From assembly GCA_943371235.1 (NCBI GenBank), contig CALRTZ010000003.1, forward strand, positions 1-64,000: a stretch of DNA of 64,000 nucleotides, written 5' to 3'. The position numbers were made by a program, and so were the translations under genes. This DNA comes from CAJBVG01 sp943371235. Its GTDB lineage: Bacteria; Bacteroidota; Bacteroidia; Sphingobacteriales; Sphingobacteriaceae. Below the pieces are notes generated by a model, which worked only from the letters and a program-made list of their open reading frames with translations, searched no databases and was not told the DNA's origin. This document shows positions 27,035 to 34,996 of the stretch, piece after piece (the first letter of the stretch is position 1; every line of letters begins with the position of its first letter).

Positions 27035-28318
27035 ATGGAGCGTTACTTTGGAATATTTGGGATTATATTGATTTTAGGCTTATCGTTTTTACTATCGAAT
27101 AATAAAAAAGCAATTAATTACCGTTTAGTATTTACAGGTTTATTTATACAAGCATTATTAGCGGTATTTATATTAAAAATTCCATTGGGCCAAACCATCT
27201 TTTATCACATTGGTCATTTTATTACTAAGATTCTCGACTTCTCCAATAAAGGTGCAGACTTTGTATTCGGACCTTTGGTGAATTCAAATTTATTATCGCC
27301 CTTATTCGGACCGGGTAATTCATTTATCTTTTTCTTTAAAATTATACCAACCATCATATTTGTATCTGTATTGGTAAGTATTGCGTATCATATCGGATTA
27401 ATGCAACGTATTGTTGCAGTATTTGCACGTGCGGTGCATTGGTTAATGGGAGTAAGTGGTTCAGAAGCGTTATCAAACGTAGGCAGTGCATTTGTTGGTC
27501 AAGTAGAAGCACAAATAATGATTAAACCATACATCAGCGGAATGACAATGTCGGAGCTACTGGCCAGCATGGCGGGTAGTATGGCTTGTATTGCAGGCGG
27601 TGTAATGGCAGTGTACATTTCTATGGGAGTACCTGCAGAGTATTTAATAGCCGCCAGTATAATGGCAGCACCCGGTGCCTTGGTTATTTCTAAAATTGTT
27701 TATCCTGAAACAGAAGCATCGGAAACAAAAGGAAATGTAAAGCTCGAGATTAAAAAAGCACATGAAAATTTAATGGATGCTATTTCTCATGGCGCTAGCG
27801 ATGGAATGAGAATTTCTTTAAACGTAATTGCAATGTTATTAGGTTTTATTGCCTTAATAGCAATGGTAGATGCAGGTTTAGGTTGGATAGGTAGCTATTT
27901 ATATTCGCATACTAGTTTAGATTTAAGTTATGTTGGCATCTCATTAAAAGAGTTAAGTTTGAAAGAAATACTTGGTTCTATCTTTTCCATTTTTGCTTAT
28001 GCGATGGGAGTGCCGGCGCAAGATACACATGCAGTCGGTTCTTTAATGGGAACAAAATTAGTAATCAATGAATTTGTAGCCTATTCGGATTTATCACCTA
28101 TGATTGCAGCAAAAGCCTTGCAACACAAATCAATAGTAATTGTAAGTTTTGCGTTGTGTGGATTTGCAAACTTTAGTTCAATTGCCATACAAGTTGGAGG
28201 CATTGGAGAATTAGCACCAAACAGACGTGCAGACCTTGCTAAGCTTGGCTTTAAAGCATTAATTTGCGGAACATTTGCATCTTATTTATCTGCAACTATC
28301 GCAGGTTTATTATTATAA
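27035..28318 (+). CDS. Concentrative nucleoside transporter (NupC/CNT family)
   Basis: A 427-residue inner-membrane symporter for nucleosides with Na+ or H+. About ten hydrophobic helices are seen; signatures GQVEAQIMIKPY (about 156-167) and the gate-like loop VPAEYLIAASIMAAPGAL (about 203-220) are typical of CNT proteins. The C terminus has the family phrase GGIGELAPNRRADLAKLG. Third gene after DUF4403 and DinB (25-base gap), and its last 6 bases overlap the convergent response-regulator kinase gene. Confidence 0.93.
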   Translation: MERYFGIFGIILILGLSFLLSNNKKAINYRLVFTGLFIQALLAVFILKIPLGQTIFYHIGHFITKILDFSNKGADFVFGPLVNSNLLSPLFGPGNSFIFFFKIIPTIIFVSVLVSIAYHIGLMQRIVAVFARAVHWLMGVSGSEALSNVGSAFVGQVEAQIMIKPYISGMTMSELLASMAGSMACIAGGVMAVYISMGVPAEYLIAASIMAAPGALVISKIVYPETEASETKGNVKLEIKKAHENLMDAISHGASDGMRISLNVIAMLLGFIALIAMVDAGLGWIGSYLYSHTSLDLSYVGISLKELSLKEILGSIFSIFAYAMGVPAQDTHAVGSLMGTKLVINEFVAYSDLSPMIAAKALQHKSIVIVSFALCGFANFSSIAIQVGGIGELAPNRRADLAKLGFKALICGTFASYLSATIAGLLL

Positions 28319-29398
28319 TAAGGTAGGAATTTGTACGATGAATTTACTCCCTACACCGGGAGTAGATTCCATTTGTATGGAGCCGTTAATTCTTTTTAGC
28401 GCTTCTTTTGCAACGTATAAACCAACACCCGATCCTGCATTTTTATGCACCCCTCTAAAAAACATGTCGTATATTTTATCTTGATGTTCGGGTTCAATGC
28501 CAATTCCGTTATCTTCAATTTCTATAATAGAACCGCCTAAATTTGTTTTTACTCGAATGTAAATTGTTTTGCTTGTTGAATGTTCATCATGAAACTTAAT
28601 TGCATTCAATAAAATATTGTTCAATATTATTCGAATTCTACTTTCGTCAGATCTAATAAATACAGGCTCGTCTATTTCTTTTAAATATTGAATATGTACA
28701 TCTTTTAGATGATTGTCTAAGTCAAAAACAATTTCATTAATTATCGTTCCAAAATTGATGTGATTAATTTCTACATCCAACCTGTTACTTCTGTAATACT
28801 TAATAATATTTTGCACGAAAGCATCCATCCTATTTACAGTATGGTCTATCATATCAATGTATTCGGGCATTTTATGAGCATCGTCGGTTTTTGCAACTTT
28901 TATAATTCCTAGAATTGATGCGAGTGGTGCACGTAAATCATGTGAAGCAGAGTATACAAATTTATCTAACTCTTCGTATGCTTTTTGTAATTGTATATTT
29001 TGTTCTCGTAATAAAAATTTAGTATGATAAATTTCATGTGCATTTTGTATTGCAACCGCTAATACTTGTTGGTCCCAAGGCTTATCAATAAATCTATAAA
29101 TCTGGCCACGGTTAATCGCTTCTACTACTGCTTGTATATCTGTGTATCCTGTAAGTAAAATTCGTATTGGATGTGGATACCTAAGTAAAATAGATTCGAA
29201 AAATTCTACACCTGTTGTACCAGGCATACGCTGATCACAAATAATTACATGGATTTGCTCTTGACCCAAAATTTTGGTTCCTTCATCCGCAGATTCCGCA
29301 ATAAATATTTCGTAATCTTTTCTAAATAAAGCTTTAAATGCATGAAGATTATTTACTTCATCATCAATATATAATACACGTATTTTATCTTTGTTCAT
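28313..29398 (-). CDS. REC-HisKA-HATPase hybrid (response regulator/histidine kinase)
   Basis: A 361-residue soluble protein with an N-terminal receiver of the RpfG-like type (D55 in CDQRMPG, LTGYTDIQAVVEAINRG) and a C-terminal histidine kinase (H153 in ASHDLRAPLASILG, N-box ILNNILLNAIKF, G2 box SGVGLYVAKEAL). No membrane segment. It therefore receives a phosphate at the N terminus and can phosphorylate onward from its H-box. The last gene of the operon with the 7TMR-DISM kinase (one-base gap), its natural partner. Its receiver is clearly similar to the REC-only protein at 33477. Confidence 0.92.
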   Translation of the reverse strand: MNKDKIRVLYIDDEVNNLHAFKALFRKDYEIFIAESADEGTKILGQEQIHVIICDQRMPGTTGVEFFESILLRYPHPIRILLTGYTDIQAVVEAINRGQIYRFIDKPWDQQVLAVAIQNAHEIYHTKFLLREQNIQLQKAYEELDKFVYSASHDLRAPLASILGIIKVAKTDDAHKMPEYIDMIDHTVNRMDAFVQNIIKYYRSNRLDVEINHINFGTIINEIVFDLDNHLKDVHIQYLKEIDEPVFIRSDESRIRIILNNILLNAIKFHDEHSTSKTIYIRVKTNLGGSIIEIEDNGIGIEPEHQDKIYDMFFRGVHKNAGSGVGLYVAKEALKRINGSIQMESTPGVGSKFIVQIPTLL

Positions 29399-29399
29399 T

Positions 29400-31541
29400 T
29401 TATTGAATTAATGGAAGTGTAATAATAAATTCAGTTCCTACACCCGATTCTGATTTCACCTCTATTGCCCCTTTATGCAATTCTATTATACTGTATACGA
29501 TTGATAATCCTAGGCCTGTGCCTTCTCCTGCTTTTTTGGTTGTAAAAAATGGATCAAATATTTTACTTCTTACATCCTCTGTCATTCCTATTCCATTATC
29601 AATAATATGAACGCTTACAGTATCGCCGTTGCTTTGTGTTCTAATTACTACTTTCCCCTCGTCATCATTTGCATGTGCTGTTAACACCGCTTGTGCTGCG
29701 TTATTAATAATGTTCATAAAAACCTGATTTAATTTACCAGCAAAACATTCTATTTCTGGTATAATTCCAAGCTCTTTAACAATGTTAATTTTCCCTCTGA
29801 AAGTGCTACTTAAAATAATTAAAGTAGAATCTATTCCTTCGTTAATATTTGCATATTTTAAATCGGACTCGTCTAATCTTGAAAAACTTTTAAGGCCTTT
29901 TACAATCTCAACTGTCCTTCCAGCCCCGTCAGCCATACCTTTTAGCAATACGTCAATTTCATGAGTTAGGTAATCATAATCTAACTCTTTTTTATATTGA
30001 CTTACATCTGCAAATTTATCTTCAATGTTTTGAGCAGCTATTACCTCTTCGAATTTTTTAATAATCGATTGTATGTCTTCAATATCTCTGCGTAAAGGTT
30101 TAATATTAGAACTCACAAAATTTATTGGGTTGTTAATTTCATGGGCAATACCAGCGGTTAACTGACCAAGTGAAGCCATCTTCTCAGCGTCTACCAATTG
30201 TGTTTGCGCATTTTTTAAATCCGTTAATGCAGTGTTTAATTCTAAGTTCGATAGGTTTAATTCGTGCGTACGTTCTTCTACTTTCACTTCCAACATTACA
30301 TTTTGTTCGCGAATTATTCTTTCGTTTTCTTGTGAAATGCGTAAAGCCTCTAATTGCGATTCTTCTTTTTCTTTTCTGTAAATATTTATTTTATCAGCTA
30401 GTGCAAATGAAAGCAAGGTTACTTCTAGCGCCGAACCTATTTGTAGTGCATAAAAAGTAAGGTTGTTATACGGCAACATGTTAAAATTCCTCAATACAAA
30501 AACCACCACACTGAGCAAGAAAATAGTCCAAGCCACTAAGAAATAATTTGCTGGTCGGTAACCTTGTCTGCCAATTTTATAGGCAATGTAAATGGTTAAC
30601 AAAGAACCAATCATTGCGGTAAGTTGTACTAAATTTTGAGCGTAATAAAATTCGCCCATAATGCTTAAAACAAAACATGCAGCATAAAAAATAAAAATGC
30701 CGTTTAAAATTTTATTTCCTAAGGGATACGTTTCTTTGGTGTTTAAAAAATGTTTTACAAATGCAATGGCTGTCCAGCCGTTTAGTACTGGTATTAAGAA
30801 TGTACTTTGTAAAACCAACCATGTAGAGTTTGGCCATAAATACTTAAAGCCATATCCTTGTAATACGGCTTGAGTTAATCCAACAAAAACAATGTAGGAA
30901 ACGTAGTACAAATAACTTTTGTCGCGAACTGTAAAATAAACGAACAAGTTATAAATGGCCATTACCAAAATAATTCCGATGTACAATCCAAAAACTAAAT
31001 CTTTTTGTATTAAATCTTCATAAACTGGCTGTTGAGAGCCAATTAACAGAGGCAATTGTATTTGTTCTCCACTTCTTACTTTCATGTAATATGTAGAGGC
31101 CTCTTCTTTTTGAATGTCTAAATAAAATAAATGGTTTTGATTGTTAATTTTTCGTTCATGAAACGGTAACTGTTCCCCTGCTAAAATACTATCAAATTTA
31201 TTATTACCAATAGGCGAATAAAATACTACTTCATCTAAAATTGGGTATTGTAATTGTAATAATATTCGTCTATTGGCTAATTCATTTTTCACCGTAAAAC
31301 GAATCCAAAACGTGTTGGTACTGATGCCTAAATTCGGAACATTATCTTTACTTTTTTCAAATTTATCTGAATTAATAACCTCATTAAAATTCAATGAATT
31401 GCTTTCATCTTTCAAAAGATAGATGTTGTTCCCAATGGATTGTATTGTTTTCTCGTTATTATATACAATAGTATCGTTCGAGAAAACTTGCTGCGTAAGT
31501 AGTACTAAAAAAAACAGGAACAAGAGTTTTGATCTCTTCAT
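29400..31541 (-). CDS. 7TMR-DISM sensor histidine kinase
   Basis: A 713-residue sensor: signal peptide (1-21), an extracytoplasmic 7TMR-DISMED2-type beta domain (about 30-170), a 7TMR-DISM region with seven hydrophobic helices (about 183-382), a coiled coil (383-450) and a histidine kinase with H467 in GIAHEINNPINF, N-box MNIINNAAQAVL and G-boxes DNGIGMT and GTGLGLSI. The DISMED2 module usually binds a small molecule such as a carbohydrate. It is the third gene of the E1-like/GNAT-like operon, three bases after the GNAT-like gene and one base before the REC-kinase. Confidence 0.93.
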   Translation of the reverse strand: MKRSKLLFLFFLVLLTQQVFSNDTIVYNNEKTIQSIGNNIYLLKDESNSLNFNEVINSDKFEKSKDNVPNLGISTNTFWIRFTVKNELANRRILLQLQYPILDEVVFYSPIGNNKFDSILAGEQLPFHERKINNQNHLFYLDIQKEEASTYYMKVRSGEQIQLPLLIGSQQPVYEDLIQKDLVFGLYIGIILVMAIYNLFVYFTVRDKSYLYYVSYIVFVGLTQAVLQGYGFKYLWPNSTWLVLQSTFLIPVLNGWTAIAFVKHFLNTKETYPLGNKILNGIFIFYAACFVLSIMGEFYYAQNLVQLTAMIGSLLTIYIAYKIGRQGYRPANYFLVAWTIFLLSVVVFVLRNFNMLPYNNLTFYALQIGSALEVTLLSFALADKINIYRKEKEESQLEALRISQENERIIREQNVMLEVKVEERTHELNLSNLELNTALTDLKNAQTQLVDAEKMASLGQLTAGIAHEINNPINFVSSNIKPLRRDIEDIQSIIKKFEEVIAAQNIEDKFADVSQYKKELDYDYLTHEIDVLLKGMADGAGRTVEIVKGLKSFSRLDESDLKYANINEGIDSTLIILSSTFRGKINIVKELGIIPEIECFAGKLNQVFMNIINNAAQAVLTAHANDDEGKVVIRTQSNGDTVSVHIIDNGIGMTEDVRSKIFDPFFTTKKAGEGTGLGLSIVYSIIELHKGAIEVKSESGVGTEFIITLPLIQ

Positions 31542-31544
31542 ATT

Positions 31545-32237
31545 TTATTGTTTCGTTAAATTAGGAATCTCTAATTGGTACATTACTTCGAATTCTCCTT
31601 TCGGTCCTTTTTCTTTTTTAATTTGATTAGGTTTTTCTCTCAATTCGAAAATATTTTCGCGTTCCTTCTCCTCTGCATGTGCTAAAACATCAACATCCAA
31701 AATAGCCATAGCAGTAGCTACGAAATCATCTTTAGGATAAAAGAATATTCCCCTGTCACCCAATGATTCCTCTATTACTGCGCCTACACGTTTGCCCATT
31801 CTGGTGGTTACCGGTGCACAGAGTACATAAATTTTATCAATGGGTAATTGGTTTACAATAGATACACACACTCTGCATAATATTAAGCTTCCAATGCCCA
31901 TGCCTGCAACTTCCATGGAATTCCACATCCCACAAATTTCTGCACAACCTTCTTTTACAAATTCAAATATTTTAGAGTCGTAATGCCCTAGCGCATGCTC
32001 AATTGGTAATTGAATTTTGCCATCCACCATTTGAACTCTAGCACCACCGTATACTTTTTCACCCGATTCATCCTCCACAATTATTACAATCGTATTCTCA
32101 CTATTTACCCAATCGTTGTTAGAAGAAGTAACTTTAGCTACGCCAAAATGTATCTCCAACAAACGACGGTGACCTTCTATGAATTTCATACAGGCCTCCT
32201 TATCGTCAACTGCTCTAAATGCTCTGATTTTTACCAT
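31545..32237 (-). CDS. GNAT/LuxI-fold-like protein of unknown function
   Basis: A 230-residue soluble protein. The core resembles a GNAT-fold acyltransferase: a beta-bulge phrase GGARVQMVDG (64-73), then AEICGMWNS (99-107) and the acetyl-CoA-loop-like AGMGIGSLIL (111-120), followed by IYVLCAPVTTRMGKRVG. This arrangement recalls LuxI-type acyl-homoserine-lactone synthases, in which an acidic AExSRxAV-like strand precedes the helix; that relation is my inference from motif order, not a family hit. The tail is charged. It lies in a four-gene operon between a ThiF-like protein (12-base gap) and a 7TMR-DISM kinase (3-base gap). Confidence 0.5.
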   Translation of the reverse strand: MVKIRAFRAVDDKEACMKFIEGHRRLLEIHFGVAKVTSSNNDWVNSENTIVIIVEDESGEKVYGGARVQMVDGKIQLPIEHALGHYDSKIFEFVKEGCAEICGMWNSMEVAGMGIGSLILCRVCVSIVNQLPIDKIYVLCAPVTTRMGKRVGAVIEESLGDRGIFFYPKDDFVATAMAILDVDVLAHAEEKERENIFELREKPNQIKKEKGPKGEFEVMYQLEIPNLTKQ

Positions 32238-32249
32238 GAGTTTTAGAGC

Positions 32250-33344
32250 TTACTTAATGAGTTCATTAAAATCAACATAATATCTACCCGAGAGTGTAGT
32301 TTGTTTTAATAATATTCTTCGACAAACATCAGTAACCATTGCACCACCTAATACAACAGAGGATGCAAGCTGAGGCCAAGTAGAAATTGTTTTACCCATT
32401 TCTGCTAATGAGAGGCGCATGCGATCTGAGATGTTTTCGATTCCTACCATCGCACCTAACAATGGAACTTTTTCTTGATTACTTAAATTTCTTAGCGCAT
32501 TTAAGTCGCCCATGTTTTCTGGTATTAGTCCATGTAACATCGGTCGATTTGGCTCTAAATCATATCGCTCAATATCAATCATCCCTCTGTCGTTGGTTTC
32601 CATTACCACAGGTATTCCCAATGATCTAGCTTTAATTCTACTTAAAATTTTTACATCTAATCCATCACATTCTTCTACTAATACATCAATTTTACCATCT
32701 TCGGTCAAAAATGCATCAATATTTTGCTCTGTAATTCCTTCTTTATAAATTTTAACTTTTACGTACGGGTCCATTTCGGCAATTTCTCTTGCTGCAATAA
32801 CAGCCTTAGAGATGCCTATGTTTGTAACAGATGTCCGTATTCTGTTCATATTGCTTAATTCTATAAGATCAAAATCGGCCAATCGAATTTCGCCACAAGT
32901 GCGCTCCATAACCAAGGTAAGTGCAATCATTTGACCAACGGATAGGCCAATAACTGCAATCTTTTTTTTCAATAAAATACTACGTTCTTCTGGGGTAATT
33001 TTATATAGATTCCTACTAGTTCTCAATTCAATAAACTCATCTTTTCCTAAAAGATGAACCAACTTCTTGTTCCAAGGGTAATACACCCAACATCCATAAT
33101 AATGCGCTTGCTTTCCAGCTAAAAGCACCTGTATTTGCTCTTCGTACTCGTGTTCCGATAAAGCTGCCTTCGGGTTACGAATTTTAACCAATTCACGTAA
33201 TTGACTATATAATTCGTCGATTACAATAGTATCTTGATGTTCATCGATTAGTTGCTGAACTTCAAGCTTTTCATTATGGTTGTTGATGTTAAAAACTCTT
33301 GGCAAGAAGGCATCATTCAATATACTTTCTTTATATTTTAACAT
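32250..33344 (-). CDS. ThiF/E1-like adenylyltransferase family protein
   Basis: A 364-residue protein with an E1-type nucleotide-binding core at about 125-340: AVIGLSVGQ (130-138), ADFDLIELSNMNRIR (156-170), K180 and D227 in EECDGLD, equivalent to the Rossmann loop, Asp/Arg and Lys of ThiF/MoeB/E1 enzymes. Residues 1-115 form an unidentified N-terminal extension. No CxxC zinc pair and no obvious ubiquitin-like partner is seen, so it may adenylate a small acid or peptide instead. It heads the four-gene operon and starts at ATG 33344, facing the REC-only gene at 33477. Confidence 0.75.
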   Translation of the reverse strand: MLKYKESILNDAFLPRVFNINNHNEKLEVQQLIDEHQDTIVIDELYSQLRELVKIRNPKAALSEHEYEEQIQVLLAGKQAHYYGCWVYYPWNKKLVHLLGKDEFIELRTSRNLYKITPEERSILLKKKIAVIGLSVGQMIALTLVMERTCGEIRLADFDLIELSNMNRIRTSVTNIGISKAVIAAREIAEMDPYVKVKIYKEGITEQNIDAFLTEDGKIDVLVEECDGLDVKILSRIKARSLGIPVVMETNDRGMIDIERYDLEPNRPMLHGLIPENMGDLNALRNLSNQEKVPLLGAMVGIENISDRMRLSLAEMGKTISTWPQLASSVVLGGAMVTDVCRRILLKQTTLSGRYYVDFNELIK

Positions 33345-33476
33345 TTGTTGTTGTTCTCTGGCTCTAAAATCATTAAAATTAGTATTAAATATCCAAATAA
33401 AATCCGATATTTATAGAAATAATCGTTTATTTTATCAATTTATAGAAAAATTAAACACCCCAAGCCCCAATTTTAG

Positions 33477-33941
33477 ATGACTGATTCTCGTATAAAAATA
33501 CTTTATGTAGATGATGAGGAAAATAACCTAAACTCCTTCAAAGCCGCATTCAGAAGAGAATATGACGTAAGTGTTGCAATCTCTGCTACTGAAGCAAAAG
33601 AAATTCTGAAAGAGAAAAAATTTGAAATCATTATCACCGATCAACGCATGCCTGGTGTAACAGGTGTTGATTTTTTGGCAAGCATTATCAATGAATATCC
33701 CGAAGCTATCAGAATGTTATTAACTGGTTATGCAGATATTCAAGCTGTAATTGATGCGATAAACAAAGGTCAGATTTATCAATACATTACTAAGCCATGG
33801 GACGAACAGCAGATGCGAGTGATTATTAACAATGCATATGAAATATTTTCATTGCGTCAGGAAAACAAAGAATTACTGAAGAGTTTAATTCGTGCAAATG
33901 AGCAGCTAGAATTTTTACTTCGCCAAAAGCTTCTCTCTTAA
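33477..33941 (+). CDS. Single-domain response regulator (REC-only with short coiled tail)
   Basis: A 154-residue receiver, D55 in TDQRMPG, acidic pocket VDDEENN, K106 in KPWDEQ, followed by a ~25-residue helical tail. No output domain is present. The receiver is very similar to that of the hybrid protein at 28313, including LTGYADIQAVIDAINKGQIYQYITKPWDEQ. It reads away from the E1-like operon across a 132-base divergent space and ends one base from the convergent XRE gene. Confidence 0.9.
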   Translation: MTDSRIKILYVDDEENNLNSFKAAFRREYDVSVAISATEAKEILKEKKFEIIITDQRMPGVTGVDFLASIINEYPEAIRMLLTGYADIQAVIDAINKGQIYQYITKPWDEQQMRVIINNAYEIFSLRQENKELLKSLIRANEQLEFLLRQKLLS

Positions 33942-33942
33942 T

Positions 33943-34302
33943 TTATTTACGTTTTTGTTTGCGCGGACTTTTAGCACTTTTTAAGGCTTCTAATTCTGCC
34001 GCCATTTTCATCATTTGAATTTTCAAGTCGTCAATTGAATTCTCTATTTGAACAGCACTTTTATACCCTTTTTGATCCGACTCTGCAATCACATTCGTAG
34101 TTTCCATTTCTAAAATATCACTTGCTTTAATTCCCAATATTTTAGCAATTTTTAGTAACCTAGAAACCGTAAGGTCCGTTACATCTCTCTCAATATTAGA
34201 ATAAGAGGCTACAGAAATATCAAGTTCATTTGCCATGTTTTCTTGGCTTAAACTTTTAATTGCTCGCAATATTCTAATTCTTTCTCCGATAGTCGATTTC
34301 AT
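33943..34302 (-). CDS. XRE-family transcriptional regulator
   Basis: A 119-residue protein with an N-terminal Cro/C1-type helix-turn-helix (about 5-60: GERIRILRAIKSLSQENMAN...SYSNIERD) and a coiled segment (80-105) with a basic tail (SPRKQKRK). No ligand domain. The space upstream contains six AATTCT-type sequences, some on ~10-12 base phase, which could be its own operators. It converges on the REC-only gene with a one-base gap. Confidence 0.88.
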   Translation of the reverse strand: MKSTIGERIRILRAIKSLSQENMANELDISVASYSNIERDVTDLTVSRLLKIAKILGIKASDILEMETTNVIAESDQKGYKSAVQIENSIDDLKIQMMKMAAELEALKSAKSPRKQKRK

Positions 34303-34440
34303 AATTCTAAAATTAATTCTAGAATTTGATACGTCTTTACAATAATTATAGATTAGTTTTAGTTAAAATTGAATAATTCTATTAATTCTGATATTATTCT
34401 ATACAAATAATATTGTTTTTGAAAAAAATAATAAATTCTG
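34303..34440. promoter_or_regulatory. Cluster of AATTCT/ATATTCT-like sites upstream of the XRE gene
   Basis: Copies begin at about 34303, 34315, 34375, 34384, 34395 and 34434; the one at 34315 extends to the perfect palindrome AATTCTAGAATT. Several are spaced 9-12 bases, about one helical turn. The group lies between the XRE gene and the divergent DUF1569 gene, so an autoregulatory operator is plausible, though the region is AT-rich and some copies may be chance. Confidence 0.35.
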
Positions 34441-34465
34441 TATTTTGTTTGTAAAATAAGAGAAC

Positions 34466-34924
34466 ATGGCATTACCGAATATTTATACAGAAAAAGGAAC
34501 GGATGAATTCATTGCACGCATCAATCAATTAAGTCCGATTAGCCAACGCAGGTGGGGTAAAATGAATGTATCGCAAATGTTGGCACATTGCTGTGTACCT
34601 TATGAACAGCTATTAGGTGAAAGAAGTGATGGTCCAAATGCGGTGATGAAATTAATAATGAAATTATTTTTTAAAGGAACCATGACAAATGAAATTCCTT
34701 ATAAACCTAATTTGCCTACAGCTCCCTCTTTTATTATTGTAGATCAACGCGATTTTGAAAAAGAGAAGCAACGATTGATTCAGTATGTAAGAAAACCATT
34801 GGAATTAGGTGAAGCACATTTCGAAAACAAGTATCAAATTAGCTTAGGCAAATTAACTGCAAAAGAATGGAACAACTTACTTTGGAAACACTTAGATCAT
34901 CATTTGAGGCAATTTGGAGTGTAG
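34466..34924 (+). CDS. DUF1569 family protein (DinB-like fold)
   Basis: A 152-residue soluble protein with the family's GKMNVSQMLAHCC segment (about 30-42) and WKHLDHHLRQFG (about 140-151), histidines placed as in DinB-type metal sites. Third DinB-superfamily member of the window. Function unknown. It reads divergently from the XRE gene and is followed directly by a heptamer repeat array. Confidence 0.82.
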   Translation: MALPNIYTEKGTDEFIARINQLSPISQRRWGKMNVSQMLAHCCVPYEQLLGERSDGPNAVMKLIMKLFFKGTMTNEIPYKPNLPTAPSFIIVDQRDFEKEKQRLIQYVRKPLELGEAHFENKYQISLGKLTAKEWNNLLWKHLDHHLRQFGV

Positions 34925-34933
34925 CTTTTTAGA

Positions 34934-34996
34934 ATTTAGATATTAGATTTTAGTATTTAGATATTAGATTTTAGTATTTAGACATTTGAAATTAGA
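34934..34996. repeat. Tandem 21-bp repeat made of 7-base units
   Basis: Two exact 21-base copies (34934-34954, 34955-34975) and a partial third follow the DUF1569 stop. Each copy consists of three heptamers ATTTAGA, TATTAGA, TTTTAGT, and the third copy drifts (ATTTAGA, CATTTGA, AATTAGA). It runs into the 3' end of the convergent barrel gene. Confidence 0.7.

Noticed and set aside
33943..34302. XRE and REC-only genes as a toxin-antitoxin pair
   Set aside because: The partner is an ordinary receiver protein and the genes are convergent, not co-transcribed.
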